Made by a program: the position numbers and the translations under genes
Origin: Phoronis australis
Taxonomy: Eukaryota > Phoronida > Phoronidae
Assembly: GCA_002633005.1 (NCBI GenBank)
Contig: NMRA01000376.1
Coordinates: 217,564 to 281,563 of the forward strand
Direction of reading: 5' to 3'
Length of the DNA stretch: 64,000 bases
Part shown: piece after piece, positions 39,686-53,134 of the stretch
Numbering within the stretch: the stretch's first letter is position 1
How the letters are laid out: each line of letters starts with the position of its first letter
The notes under the pieces: generated by a model
What the model was told of the DNA's origin: nothing
The model's database searches: none
The model's input: the letters and a program-made list of their open reading frames with translations, nothing else

Positions 39686-39933
39686 AAAATGAGACGAATA
39701 GTAGTAAAGTATTTACAAATAAAAATAAAAAATAAATCAAATAAAATGAGACGAATTGTGTTTGTTAGTAGCAAAGTATTTACACATAAAAATAAAAAAA
39801 TAAATCAAATAAAATGATACGAATTGTGTTTGTTAGTAGCAAAGTATTTACACATGAAAATAAAAAGTAAATCAAATAAAATGAGACGAATTGTGTTCGG
39901 TAGTAGTAAAGTATTTGCACATAAAAATAAACG
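39686..39933. repeat. Tandem repeat, unit about 68 bp, close to four copies
   Basis: Units begin AAAATGAGACGAATTGTGTT at about 39686, 39743, 39811 and 39878. The first unit lacks about 11 bp; the middle two differ by only a few bases. The unit is A-rich on the plus strand (AAATAAAAATAAATCAAAT), so open frames on both strands are repeat artefacts. Confidence 0.92.
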
Positions 39934-41208
39934 AAAAATAGGCAAAGTTGTCGAGGCTTCTCATCTGAACAATTGCGCGCATCAGATGTATATGGAGGCA
40001 TATGATGGTCAGACTGGACATTGCTAATGGATAATTACGTAATTATTTGGAAATTTCTCTTGTATTCATCATGGACAATTGAACAAGACGCATATGTCAA
40101 AATTGCCGACTGCACCAGTTTAATACGTGTATTTACAGTTTCGGGTTATCTAATTAGTGATTCATTTAGATATTACTTGTGAACGACCGTAGCTTAGATT
40201 CGTTAATAAGCGGGCGATATCTGGCCCATAACCGTGTTTGCTATTCCTAAATAGATTAGTTAAAGTGAGACGCTTTCCAATGTGCTATATAGAAATTTCA
40301 TTGGTCTTAATTATGTTATTACGAAGAATTACACATCATTCCGCTTCTTATTTCGGTTTGACGGTTATTCTAATAATTGTCACAGTACTGTTTCCTGGTA
40401 TTTCGCGTCTCATAAATTTAAGTTATTTCATTGTCAACATGTCATTTCGTTGAGCGTTGTGAATTGGAACCGAGGGAGTACATGCTTGAAATCCTGTCAA
40501 CAGCAACAGAATCGAACATTTCCCATAATATCGATAACATTTTATAATAAATTCGATTTTTTTTCCTAACCTTCCCACAGTATTTAGCAATCATTTGATA
40601 TACAATTAAGATAAATTTAGTCCTTCGTCTGCGTATGCGTCCGCCAATTGTTCTAGAGGCGTTTTGGTGCCAGAGGCGTCCAAGTCCAAACAAACTTTAC
40701 AACAACAAAGAAAACCCTGACAAGGTTTTCTCATTCTTTTTTAATTTCTACATATTCAAACCACTATCGCCGCCGGCCAACAGAAGATATGTAACAGTCT
40801 CTTGTGTTAAAGATACCGTCAAGATGCGGTGAAGAAAAGTTCAACTCAGAAATCGGGTCCACCAAATCAAGTCAACGCAATCCGGAGGCACTATTTGCAT
40901 ATATGAGGTTAAGTTAATGTCGGGTTAAAATTTGTACATGGTCGCTCGTCACCACCCGTCGGCGATGGAGGGATATAAACCATCAAATATTTTTGTCATT
41001 TATCTATGTCAGTCACAATGCGACTTTGTAATCGGAGGCTCGTGAGTGGTAAGGTAATGATTAAGCCGTGGAATTTACACCGATAATTAGATATTTATGC
41101 CCGCAGATTGGTAATTGGATTTTAAATATGACTCGCTTTACAAGCATTTGTTTTTCCTATTAGCAGTGTGTAAGCTTCGTTGTTTATATGTCTACATATA
41201 TAGCAAGA

Positions 41209-41232
41209 CTGGTGTGTGAAGCTACACACCAG
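41209..41232. repeat. Short perfect hairpin
   Basis: CTGGTGTGT and ACACACCAG form a 9-bp perfect stem around a 6-base loop (GAAGCT). No T-run follows, so it is not a terminator-like signal, and the stem is too short for a microRNA precursor. Confidence 0.5.
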
Positions 41233-42789
41233 CACTAACACATGCCCGTTGTTTATGTTGGAGTGTCCATATACAATCACGCGTCCATCAAACTATCCCG
41301 GGATGATTGATGACTCCTCTGGTGCAGTAATCGGAACTGACAGATTCTGATCTTGTAAACTAAGTCACATTAATGTCTGAATGTGAACGGTGGCCACCTC
41401 AGTATTCTGTGTCTTGACAAAGAATGGAGAAGTTTTAGTTTGTAGCACAGGGTAACATACTACATTTTTGACCGAGATTTTTCTACTCAAATTTCGAGGC
41501 CTCGAGCCGAATTAACTTAATTTGTGTCGAATTTAAAAATAAGGTATATTCATGTTTCCGAAATGAAAAACGACTAATTGACGTAAACATGATACGCGAC
41601 GGTATTTTAGGCTAAAATGCATGGTGCCTCGCGTTTTATCGAAAACTAGGCTTGTGATTGCCCCGAGAAGTGAGTTTTATTAATTATCTTTCTTGATATA
41701 ATAAAAACGTACAGTGCGAACGTGGCATTAGACATTCATTACGTTTACATACGAACTGTTTTAACACAAAATAGGATTGGGTAATTTACCAGTAACAACA
41801 CGACAATTTTACCTTTTCAATTTATTTGATGTTCAAAGCAGGAAATTAGGAAAATGACTAAGAAATGTTAAAAGCAACAAAAACGATGAACTGTACAGTA
41901 GCAAGAACAGTTGTAAAGCAATTGCGTCAATTGCAAGCATTCGAAAGAGCCATGGGCGGTCTAGGAGCGAATAGCATTGACATGTAAATAGAATTAACAT
42001 CTACCTTATACACTTCACCTGTTCAACAATTCCTTAATGACAGGAAAGCATACACGATTCCACCTGTCAAAGAAGTAAACGATGCGATAGATAGGGCAAG
42101 CGATTCGCTAGACCTCTCTCGTTTTACGACTTGTCAGAATAGATAATTCTGCCCTATGTTCCGACAACAGTTACGTCACTCACAGCATGTCGGTGCTGGG
42201 AATGATCTAGCGGAGCACCTGCTGGGAAGTTCAGGGAGGCATTTTTATATTTAATGAGGAATGCGTGTTAGGTTCCGGGGGGCGTGCAGTTTATTCCAAG
42301 ACGTTACAACCAAAAAGATATATTGTTTGAAGACAGGTGTGAACTTATCTCTGTAAACACCAAGAGGTTAGTCCGTATATATATTTTTTTTAAAGATGAC
42401 ATTTACGGTAATTATTTGACAATTCGCACAAACAGTGTTCTAAGTTTGATTTCGTTACAACAATCAGCGAGAATTTCAGCAAGCATTGTTTAGCTGCAGA
42501 CATACGGTTCAAACTGTGCACAAGAAAAGTAAAAGTATCTTAAGTTTTCTTTTTGATTAGCAGAAAATTCATAAAATGAGATTGAACAATTCTGCCACAC
42601 AGTGTCATAAATAGATGAAGACCTACTGTGTTGTTAAATTGGATTTTAATGTCAGAGAAATAACAAAGTAGGCCAAGAAGTATGAAGCCGGTCAAATTTT
42701 ACTCAGTGCAAATGCTGGCACGGAACTCGACAACTTTTCAAAATTTACCAAAACTGCTAACATCACACTAAATCTTGTTTATTTTCCAT

Positions 42790-42836
42790 CATAATAATCA
42801 TAGACACACACAGCCTCCACGTCTATGATAATAATG
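42790..42836. repeat. Short inverted repeat
   Basis: CATAATAATCATAGAC (42790-42805) pairs with GTCTATGATAATAATG (42821-42836), 14 of 16 positions, with a 15-base loop. Function unknown. Confidence 0.5.
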
Positions 42837-45800
42837 TCTATTCCGTAAAAAACAGTATCAAATAACTGATAAATTGTGTATTTTATTCTTTTGTGTCACT
42901 TAACGTGGTCAATTCTTTTCCCATGTGATAAATTGATGTTTCGGCTGAATCGCTTTTTTTCTTTTCTCAGGAGCACAGACACTGTCGTCACACGACCAGG
43001 TTGCACTGTGGGTAAAACGCAAGATCTGCAGCGTATTGTGCCGCTCTTATCAAATTTAAATTTTTCATTTCTCTTTTCCCACGACAAATACAACATAAAT
43101 CTAAAATCTATTTTAATTCAAAGTTTCTTGAAGGTTTACGATTACAAATTTAAGCACAGAATTTGCGTTAGGCAACGATTTCCTGTTTAGCATTTGGTAT
43201 ACAAAATGTTGATTTCAGTGACATTTTTTACATGTAAAAAGCGATTTTTTAAGCGATCATTGAAAACACTCCCAGTTTTTTTCGTCATGCACAAGCCAGG
43301 AGCGCCCATGAAAGTGGTCTCCTTGAAAGAAAGGTCGACTTTCAATAATTAAATTGTCAAAACGTTTAGAGTCTTGCCTAGTCCATAACCCGAGAGAAAC
43401 GATAGTGTGTTATCATTTTTTGTAGTGGGCAGGTTTCCACCAACGTACGTTTGCCCCCCGTTACGACTCTGTACCCGTTATTAATTTATCCTAAGCTTTA
43501 TACCTGGTAATTTTGAAGCGCGGTAATCTGCCCTTGTACAACTGCCGCGCGGGGTTGTTTTATTTACAAACTATTTTCTTAAACAATTTATGTCGGTAAT
43601 TACCGTGTAATCGTAGCTTAATTTTAAGATAACCAGCCGAGTGACGAGAAAATTGAAGATTCATTTAGACTAGGATACATTTACAAAAGGCAAACAATGA
43701 CGGCGCTAAGTGAATAAATTGAATCAAGCCCGTGTAAGACCTCTCTCAGCCATCTGGCCGAGTTTACCGTGTGTCATACAAAAAGAGCATATTGTCGCCA
43801 AACTGTTAGCGCGCTCAGGTGGGCCGTTAGATTGACGCACGAGCGACATTTTTTACTCTCGGCAATTACCAAGTAATTTTGATCGAAACAGCACTAAAAG
43901 GAGATAAGTGTTTTGTAACAAGTTGCGAAAGGCGCCACAGCTACAACAGACGCGCTGGTGTTTGAAATTGATGCAAAACGTTTTTGAAATTGATCCGGAC
44001 AAGCCGCGCTTAATTGGGTTTCGCTGCCGCTATTATGTGTAGCTGACAATGTATAGAATTTGGTTTAATTAATTGTGAAAACACTCTGAGGAAACATGTA
44101 AAATCACAAAAAACAGTGCGTGTTTGTTAACAGTAAGACAGTAGTTGCCTATTTTTGGCCCTTGGGTTGTTTTGATCAATTCTACATCTCAGTTTGTTTA
44201 GAACAACAAAAAAGCTTCGAGCTCTTTCCACTATTTCTTTGATACGATTATCGCAAAAGCTAGTACTCAGTACCGCAAACCCCCCCCCTCGCCCCACGTA
44301 ATATGCCAAACCCGGCAGTGCTTTTGTGTGTACATATGTAGGGTGCTTTCTGAAGTCGCATCACCTCCATCACAAACCGCGGTCTATGCATAATTTGACG
44401 AGTGTAAGTGAGGAACAGTCAAGCATTTCTGACATTCTATGTTTTCAATGTTGCTTCAGTCAAACGTGAAAATGGTCCGTTAAAAACCGATGTTTATAAG
44501 ACTGATACCCTGCGAAAAACGAGTGTTCCGTGCCACACAGAAGAAAAAGCTCTTTCACGTCATCACCTAGCAACATCTGTTAGTTGAGTGGTGGGACATG
44601 TAAAACATACCACGTATACACGACAGATTTGTCTTAATTGCGTTTAAAGAAACCCTTTCCTTTTTCCATCACTTAGGCAGATTTTTCTATGAAATATCAC
44701 TAAAATATTAAAATTTCGTAAACCACGGCCCTGTTTCGACTTTTTCAAATTCACTGTCAATTCTTCAAGTTCATAAAAAGTAAAGTTGATGAACGCCGAG
44801 TGGTGCGCTAACAAAATTTAAACTTAAAAAAATTCTATACCCAATTCTGTTAATGCTAAAAACTTATGAAGTGTTGTAAATGAACTGTTTGAAGTTTTGA
44901 CTGAATTGGTTTGCGTCACAGTGAAGCTTTTAACATGGAAGGGAGAAGAGTACTCTTTTATAACTCCATTATTACTAGTTATTAGTTAGCCAGACTGTTC
45001 CCTTTTCAATTTGTGCCATTTTTAAAGAAATGCTGGATAAAATTGATGGCTTAGGGCTGATTGCTTAGGATGTTTGGGCCTTTAAATTGAAATGTTGTGT
45101 AACAATTGATTGTAAACCTTGAACTATCTGCAGGCCAAATAACGGCGAATTTCTTCAATTATTGAGTATTTCTTCCCACGAAAAACCCAGATGCACCATA
45201 TAACTTATTGACTGGTAATAATTACATTTCCCTTCACATGCCAATCAATTCCACAGTAAATGTTAGTGGTTAATGTATTTTAAGTGATTCTATAAAGTTT
45301 TTACCAACCGACACCTGCCCGGACACAAATAGGTGCCAGCTCTAATTTGTTAAAATGAACTTGAAGGAAATCATTAAGTTAAACTCACTCGCGAGTGCGT
45401 TTTATGACACCTGATTCCAAATGATACTTTTTGCAAGTACTATTCTCGACTTCCGTTACACGCGTCACAACCGAGTATTTCTGCAGCACCTCACCTGTGT
45501 CGACTTTTAGCCGATGACTAGATCACCTCTCGTGACTATTAGTGAGACTAAACAAAATACGTACATAACCAAGTTCAAGAGCGAAAATAAAATTTAAGAA
45601 ACGGTCCAGGTAGAGTGAAGTTTTTTTTGTGCGACTCTCAACTTGAAAATCTTTTGCTCCGGGAAGGAAATTGTCTCCATGAGAAGTTGAGCATCTCAGC
45701 CTCAGCCATGGAGTGATATGACAGCTTTTCCATATTTTCGGTGATTTCACGCAATTTGACACCATAGCGATCAAATTTTTACCTTTTTATCTACAAAACT

Positions 45801-45862
45801 AGCTCGCATTCGTTTAGTATCAAAGGATATGAACAAAGAGCTGAAGAAAGAACTTCGTTTCA

Positions 45863-45991
45863 ATGATGTCGTTGACAAACTTTGGGAGGACCAAATACCG
45901 GAAACATCTCTTGGCAGACGAGACTGAGCAAACACGTTTCTGCTCGTTGGCTTTTCTGATTTGGAAATTGCGGCAAATTCCATTCAAATTG
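45863..45991 (+). CDS. Candidate first coding exon of an unidentified gene
   Basis: A frame of 43 codons starts at tandem ATGs (45863, 45866; MMSLTNFGRTKYRKHLLADE) and runs open to TTG|GTAAGA, a strong splice donor at 45992. It sits 100-300 bp left of where CpG becomes scarce, as expected for the unmethylated 5' end of a plus-strand gene. Another plus frame here (MNKELKKELRFNDVVDK...) and a 70-codon minus frame are also open, so the reading is uncertain. No family is recognised. Confidence 0.2.
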
Positions 45992-47021
45992 GTAAGATAA
46001 AAGGAACATATACAAGGCTAATACATTGTTTTGTATAGTTCAACGCACACCGCCCTCGGAGACCGGGCGCATAATCCGAGACCGTCCAGTTACTTGTGTT
46101 ATTTGTTTTGCCTGCTTCACCTTGCAGTTGCACTTCACTTGTGTGACACTTGTACTGCTTTCCTTGCCCTTGCCCTGGGCCTTGGCTGTTGGTCTCATTG
46201 GCTTTGGCCGAGTTAGCTCTATGGCTAACCCTCTCACCCAGTGAAATGTTCACAGTCATTCCCTAGGACCAGAATCAACGGAAGTAAAAGTAGCTTTTTG
46301 ACTTTGAACCGAGATCATGGGCATGGGCTCATCGATGGAGGATTCCTGGAGGTGTGTGGAATCTTCTTTTTGTGCTTCGAAACCTGAGGTGGTATTTTTA
46401 CTGGCCAGAATGAAAATTTGTGACCCATGTGATGTTTATACCAAAAGAGCTAGATTTGTGACCTACATCTACATCTATACCTATTTGAGAGAGGCTTAAA
46501 AACATGACCCATGTTTGTACCTCATTACCAAATAATACCCTATCCTACCGTTAGTCAACTTTTTAACATCACTCCAGTATTCATGTCATGCAAAGCTTTA
46601 CCTCCCAACTCATTTTTATTTCCACTTTTATGAACTGACATTCCAAATTTATATCAAAATCGAAAGCTTCCTAAATCCATACCAGAAGGATGCGGAATGT
46701 CCCCACTATCCCATTACACTAAAAGCCCCCCCCNGCCTCCTCCTCCCCTCCTCAGCATGACAAGTCATGGGAAATCCTTTTGTTTTGCTACCCGGTGTCC
46801 GTAAAATTTGTCTGTTGTGAATGTAAGTAATGGCAATGGCATATGGACAAGCCAGTCTCGTTTTGAAAACTGAGGTCATACTTTTTCAGTCATATGAGTA
46901 CTGATAACAAGCAGCAATATGTCTACTCTTTCATCAGTGTCAAAATCAATAAATGTGGAATTGTTCAATTTTTATTTTGGTTAATGGCAATGACCTATGG
47001 CAATTCTCTGCTTATTTCACT

Positions 47022-47262
47022 CAAAATAATTGCCAAAATAGTCCTTTTCTATTTTTCAAAGGCTGATTATCTTGTTGTAATTAATGGAAACCTCATCAAA
47101 TATTTTGTTATGACATCTACATGCTACACAGCATGCTGGTAATTGACTAAAATGTTTTTGATCTTTCCTTTTGTGGAGAAATTTGACAAATAGAATTTCA
47201 CTTGTGGGCCTTACTGTGTCCTAAATAAGTGGAGAATTGCTGTATTATGGGAAGTCTACCTT
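47022..47262. repeat. Diverged dispersed repeat, copy 1
   Basis: It shares with 54117-54337, in the same orientation and order, AATTGCCAAAAT, TTTTTCAAAGG, ATGACAT(C/G)TACA, GATCTT, TTTTGT(G/T)GAGAAA and AATTTCACT. No protein is recognised. Probably an old transposable-element fragment. Confidence 0.5.
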
Positions 47263-49332
47263 GTTTGGAACATTTATGTCACTGCCAATATTTTTGAATC
47301 ATGGGAGCGCTAGAACTAAAAATGCATCTAATCTTTCATCACGGTCATAATCAATAACTGTTACGAAATTGTTCAAACCTTATTTTGCTACGTAGTGGCC
47401 AGCTTAGGCAAATATTACTTAAACTCCACTGAAAAAGTAATTTGACCCTTCATTTTCAATAGACCTTGACTGAGCACAAATGTTTAAGAAAACTGTTTGG
47501 CTCATGATTTATTAAAAATAAAGATGTTAGAAGTGATCTTATATTTTATATTTTGAACCAATAGATTCGCTTTGCGAGCCACAGTAATGAAATTATTTCA
47601 GAATATTCAATAAGCATTAAGCTGTTGTTTCAACTGAGAGGGCAGGTGCCCTGAAAATCACTCGGTCATTCTGCTACTGCACAGTTGTAGTTTATTTCAT
47701 TATATGTGTTATGAATGCTTCCACAAAGAGGATTTCTGTGTCAATATTCAATATTTAGTTGTGCAAAAATATGTTGTTCATTTGCACTGCTGTTTGGAGA
47801 AAAACATTGCAGAATATTTTTGCTGTACCAAAGTAACAAAAAGCAGTCCTCAATCACAGTTTTTGTTGTATGGTGGTTTTTGCTGGTTGCTCTGAATCTA
47901 AAAAATCTGAAGTTTATTAAATTCCAATATGTCTATGTGCTTTACATTTGTCTTAATTTTCATCATGGGATTATATTTTTATTGTATGAGTGCCGGAATA
48001 TGTTGGACAACCAGTCAAACTTGCGTTATTTTTAAGTGCTAGTGCTAATAATTGCACTTGTTAGGCAAAAAGTAGTCTTCAAGAAGAGTCCTATGTATGT
48101 TTGCTGTTAGCAATAAGAATAAACTAAATTTTACTGAGCTTCCTGAATGCAATGTATGAAACATGTTCACATGACAGACTATCAAATTTCTGCTTTATCC
48201 ACTCCCGAATCTATGAAGACTAATGTCTTTAAAATAATTGTTTAAGTTTAGATAGGCAGAGATTACCATACCATAATTAACTATTTTTTTGTTATATGAA
48301 CTGAGTCTAGGACCACCGTTACTCCCAGACTGAGTCAAGACGAAAGGACAAGACAATTTAGTCTAACCTTTTTTTTGTTAAATTTTCATTTGTGTTATGC
48401 TAATTTTGTTTTGAAAATACTAAACTTCAAACAAGAGTGGGTAACTATCGTGATGTGATGTTGATATAATTTGTAGCTCATGAAGTATGCTGATATGTTC
48501 ACTCATAGATTTTCATCTTGTTTGTATGACTAAGCTATTTGTAAAGAGAAGCAGCCCGCCCATTCTGCACTGCACTTTGTCAAAAATGACCAGAAACAGA
48601 ACCAAACTGCAATCCTGGGTACTGTACCTCATTGCTAAGGTCGTGCACCTCACTACATCGAAACAGTTGTAACATTTCCAGTAACGTTTACAGTAAAAAA
48701 CCTTTCCATCAACAGTACATGAGTGATCTGCTAAACAGTCTGTTAATGTCATGAGGTGGGAATGTCAGCCCCAGGATGTTAAGTACTCTCATTGTAAACA
48801 TAAAACAGAAGTAAAAAAGAAAGCGGTTTGGCCAGTTGGTGCTGCCAGTTCACCAAAGCTTAAAATAGTCCTCGTCTTTCTTGCTTGATAACAAACACAA
48901 GTTCAAAGGTCACTTAATTCAAACAATGTCGTGCTCAGTATTTTTGAAGACGTCCCATTTATTTCTTTATTTCTAAAATTTTAAAAATAATTGCCTTGCT
49001 TATTTCTCCATGAAATCTGATCTAATAATGATTACATAAGTTGTATTGTTTGTTTACAACAATTTTGCTCCCAATCTAGAGTTCTTTTGTGCTGATCTGA
49101 ACATCCCACCATAAGTGTCTGATCGCCCCTCTCAAAACTAATGGGTTCCTTATTATATTTAATCGCAACTGGACTTGTACCATGCTGATGGGCATCGAAA
49201 CTACTGATTTCAAAGTAGGCCTGGTGAATTGAGAGTCATTACTTAGAATAAGGTACTAGCAATATAATTTCAAAGAGTTTGCCATTTCTTTCTAAACTAA
49301 GTTTTTAATTTGGATTTTTTATTTTTTAACAG

Positions 49333-49416
49333 ATAATCTCATCAGCGCAGACCTCTGCTTTTCATGAAGGTGCTGAACTCATTCACACTGGTCATGCACT
49401 TTCTCATGTCGTAAAG
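49333..49416 (+). CDS. Candidate internal exon of an unidentified gene
   Basis: Acceptor TTTTTTAACAG, then 28 open codons (IISSAQTSAFHEGAELIHTG, continuing HALSHVVK) in the only open frame, then donor AAG|GTATGG. It retains CpGs in a CpG-poor setting. The next good acceptor I noticed (TTTTTTTCTTTTAG, exon from 51375) would add GKITL and a stop at 51390-51392. The tail is only faintly like medium-chain dehydrogenase C-termini, not enough to name it. Confidence 0.3.
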
Positions 49417-50539
49417 GTATGGTAATGTTTCAGCAAATTCAAAGAAAATACATTTGCCGAAATTGTCGTTTTCCTTTTTTGTCAAAAGCGCACTGCAATT
49501 TTATCATGCGTTTGCTGTTGACAGTCCAAATAATGAAGTAAAGTTTTCCTCCTGTTTGTTTACATTCAACAAAAATGTACAAACTTTGAGGAGGCAAGAG
49601 AACACTAGTTTCGTGCAACTTTTGATTTGTTTATAAAAATCATAGAAGTCCTATTTTTGACAAGCTCTCATACCTAGTGGAACATTTTATAAAACAACAG
49701 TTACGGAGACGACATAAGCAAGCACAGTACAATATGTCCGTGAAAATTTCATACTGTACCAATCTGCCATTCCTCAGATATGTTCAGAAATTAGCCAACT
49801 TTGGCCATGTTTCTAGAATTCTACTTAAGCTAGAGTGCCACGGAACTCTTATGTGCCATACTCGCCTGAGGTTGCATTGTTGTATAAGATGACTGAGAGA
49901 GGGCAGCACAACTTGACCTGATCTTCCATCTTTCCTGCCTTGTGGAGCTAGCAACATTGCCATAGCAAAGTTGAGTTCTCCGGCCCAAAGTCATAACACG
50001 CAATATTACTTTTCTTGAAAAATTGTGCTACTTGAGGTATAGAAATTGCTAAGGTGTAAAAATTGAGCTTGGATATGATAGTTGGAATTAAGTGCCTTTA
50101 ACACTCTTTTATTTTTGAGGTGTTTTTTGAAAATATTTTCATGACATTTGGAACTGACACTAAAGGGGCCATTTAGATGTCTGACATTCAAATCGGCTAT
50201 AATAAACCTGAAACGTTGTATCTTGTGATAAAAATAAAAAACAGGGGTCAACAGTGGGTCACTTATATTTATTACAAAGCTCAAATCAAATTAATAAAAT
50301 TGTATTACACTTCAACTGAGTTGCTTGTTAAGTAGCCAATATTTCTTACTACCCTCAAGACATGTTAGTAGACAGTGTGGCTGCTAACTGACTCCAAGTA
50401 ACATTAACAACGCTCATTATTTAGAATACAAATGACTCTTCAAACTTGAAACTCCACTTTATAAGACTGAGTGGCAGTTTTCAAAAGCATATTTACCGTA
50501 CCTGGTCTGGCATTGATTTGCTCTACAGAAAATATGGTA

Positions 50540-50641
50540 ATAGGCACTCACAGGGGTCCCCAGATTTTGAGAACCAGATTTCTCCACTGAATAGTGAGTG
50601 TTAAACTGGTTCTCAAATTCCGGACCCCTGTCGGTGACTAT
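50540..50641. repeat. Long hairpin, about 38-nt arms
   Basis: The left arm reads ATAGGCAC...ACAGGGGTCC...TTTGAGAACCAG. The right arm reads CTGGTTCTCAAATT...GGACCCCTGT...GTGACTAT. They pair with few mismatches around a loop of about 28 bases. No target-site duplication was found. It could be a small MITE or, if transcribed, a hairpin RNA precursor. Confidence 0.65.
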
Positions 50642-53134
50642 TGGCCAAAAATATTACAAAACAAACTATCCAACAATTCCTGTTAAGTTATTTCACGTTC
50701 TGGGTATTTTTCTCATTTTGAATAAATTAGCATTTGAAATGAGAGGAGATCATTTGAAAAGAAAGTGTGGTACGTGTATGACAGTTGAAAAATTTACCTG
50801 ATGAGGACTGATTTTGTATCAACAAAATTTGCGTGCTAACGAACTCATAATTTGTCAGTGTAGTGTGATGAGATTAAATATTGACAAAATCTAAACTATT
50901 CCATCAATTCTCATCAGGCTTTAACACAATGTGCAGTTAGTACCATGAGTGCAATAATGCTGCTGTTACTGTTACTGAAATGATCTAACTACTATTTTTG
51001 GATGTCAACCTCTGGGCTACCGAGAAGAGTAGCAATGTTTTCTTTAAAGGGACGTGCTACATATCATCAGATTCTGTCGCTATAGGGCTGTTGACTGCTT
51101 TCTGTTAGTAAAATAGACCAAGTTAGATATTGTTGTCATCACTAAAACAAAAACATTAGTTGTAAAGCTTGGCTACCAACCTAAATGGCAGTGTTTCGCT
51201 TATTTGGGTAAAATTTAGTGTGATAATTTCACAGCAGTTTGTTGGGTATTTTGCTTCAAGCAATTATTTTTCACAGTAGTTGGGTATTATACTTTAAGTA
51301 AAACATTTCACTTACAGTAATTCTTAAAAGGTTTGTTTGCATTATGTTACACAGTGGTGTTTTTTTTCTTTTAGGGCAAAATCACCCTGTAACAACTTGA
51401 TAAGAATTTAGAAAATGCATTTGACCTGTGGGACAGAAGCACTTGAACCAAACTGAATTACCATTCAAACAGATACTATGGAACAGAGCAAGCAACAGAA
51501 CTCAAGTAACAAGCAAAAGGTACAACTGAAACTTGTGACTGGCGATAAAGCTGAGTAGAAGAAACCCCTATAGCAGGTGTTAATGTCTTTTGGCTGGTCC
51601 ATAATACTATACCTTGCTCATTATTTAGTTCTAGATGTCACTAGATTTGACAGTTGACGTGGATTTGGTCGTGACTTGAGGCAAATGGCAATTTGTTCAA
51701 GAATAGGTGCTGTATCCTTATCTTATTAGAAACAATCTGATTTAGCATCTTTATATAGTTTCAAGCTAAAGTTGTTGACAAAAGCCAGCATTAGACTTCT
51801 TGTCCATGTTGATGCCCTTGTTTGGTTAAATGCCCACCTCTCAGTCCACAATTTCACTCTTTGTAACCATACACATATGCTTGATTGTAATGCCATCCTT
51901 GATTTGTCTGGACTTTTAGTTCCTTAAACCTTCGTATTTTTACGGTGGCTCATTTCACTAGCTCCTAAAATGCACGTAGTTCGCCTGCCTGCATCTCGTC
52001 ATTTTTTATAGTTACGCTTGCACCTGAAGTTGCTTACATAAAAACAACTCCTGTTTGCTAGCCAGAATGAATGTTCTGATTTCAAGCAAACGCCCACCCC
52101 TTGTTAAAATAATTACAGTTTGAAGCGCCCATGCTCGGTTGAACCACCCCCTGCCCCAGTGCGTGAATGCATCAGTTAGGATTTCAAAGTCAAAGTCTTC
52201 AATGTTTATTTTTGATGAAGAATTTGATAGTTGAAATTGATATGTATGCCTTCTCAACCTGCTAAATTGGTGTATGCCATTTATCTTCACCTCCTTCCAG
52301 TTGGTCTTGGGAGGAGGTTATGTTTTCATAGTTATGACTATAATTGTACAAGTCTTATTCGTCCTCATTCAGTCCTACAGTACTAGACAAAAGTAATAGA
52401 GAAAATGTGTCATGACTGCTGATAATTCTGTTAACAGCAAAAATGTCTGGTAATAGCAATTAGGGCTGCAAAATTTTAATTACAGACTGGTATCATTAGC
52501 CACCTTAGTAACTTTCCTGTCAATTCTCCTTCCTTCTTGGTCAGAGGGAAGACTACTCTGATGGTTCAACTTTCATCCAGCCTTCATGAGGGGGAGTTCT
52601 GGGTAATTCTTTCTGAACACTTTTGACTTGTATTCTCAAACAGTACCAATTACACACCCTCTCTCCATGCCAGTGCCTTAAGGTTATGTAGGCCTTATGG
52701 ACTAGTGAGTGTATTTAGTCAAATATCTACAAAGCAATAGATTTTAACTCCAAGTAAAAATATTTTTTTTAAAAGTGCGAGATAGCCTGTAGAATTTGAT
52801 GTTTGATGTTGTATCAATATGCCATTAATTGGGTCACATGACCATGTTTTTTATTGAAATTTATCAGAACAGAGAGGTATATGCTCACAATGTAACAATA
52901 GCATGACAAGTTTCATTGTTCCGGCCAGTTGAAATCTCAAACGCTGTTAATTTTTCTAAATTATCGTTTCATTTTGTATAACTTTTGAGTGTTTCAATAG
53001 AAATAAAAAATCCTATTTTGACAGTCCCTCAACAGTGGAAGATTTAAAAGTGATCCCTACCAGCATTTTGAAAAACAGTTAAACCTAAAGCATAATATCT
53101 GAAAGTTTTGTAAGAATCTGATCAGTCGTGTCAG

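Larger units (their letters stand above)
29200..45770. other. Gene-free region upstream of Irx (about 16.5 kb)
   Basis: Apart from the repeats listed separately, I find no exon. CpG is common throughout, unlike the stretch after 46.3 kb. By analogy with Irx loci in other animals it is a candidate for long-range enhancers. For example, 40880-41160 holds an octamer (ATTTGCAT at 40893) and several TAAT/TAATTA cores, and 43594-43605 is a perfect palindrome CGGTAATTACCG around a homeodomain core. These are motif observations only. Confidence 0.4.

Noticed and set aside
39780-40027. Small membrane-like protein frames
   Set aside because: Produced by the 68-bp A-rich tandem repeat.
46026-46259. Several overlapping 60-90 codon frames on both strands, one leucine/cysteine-rich
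   Set aside because: Frames overlap on both strands with no splice signals or family match. Possibly a 5' untranslated or promoter stretch.
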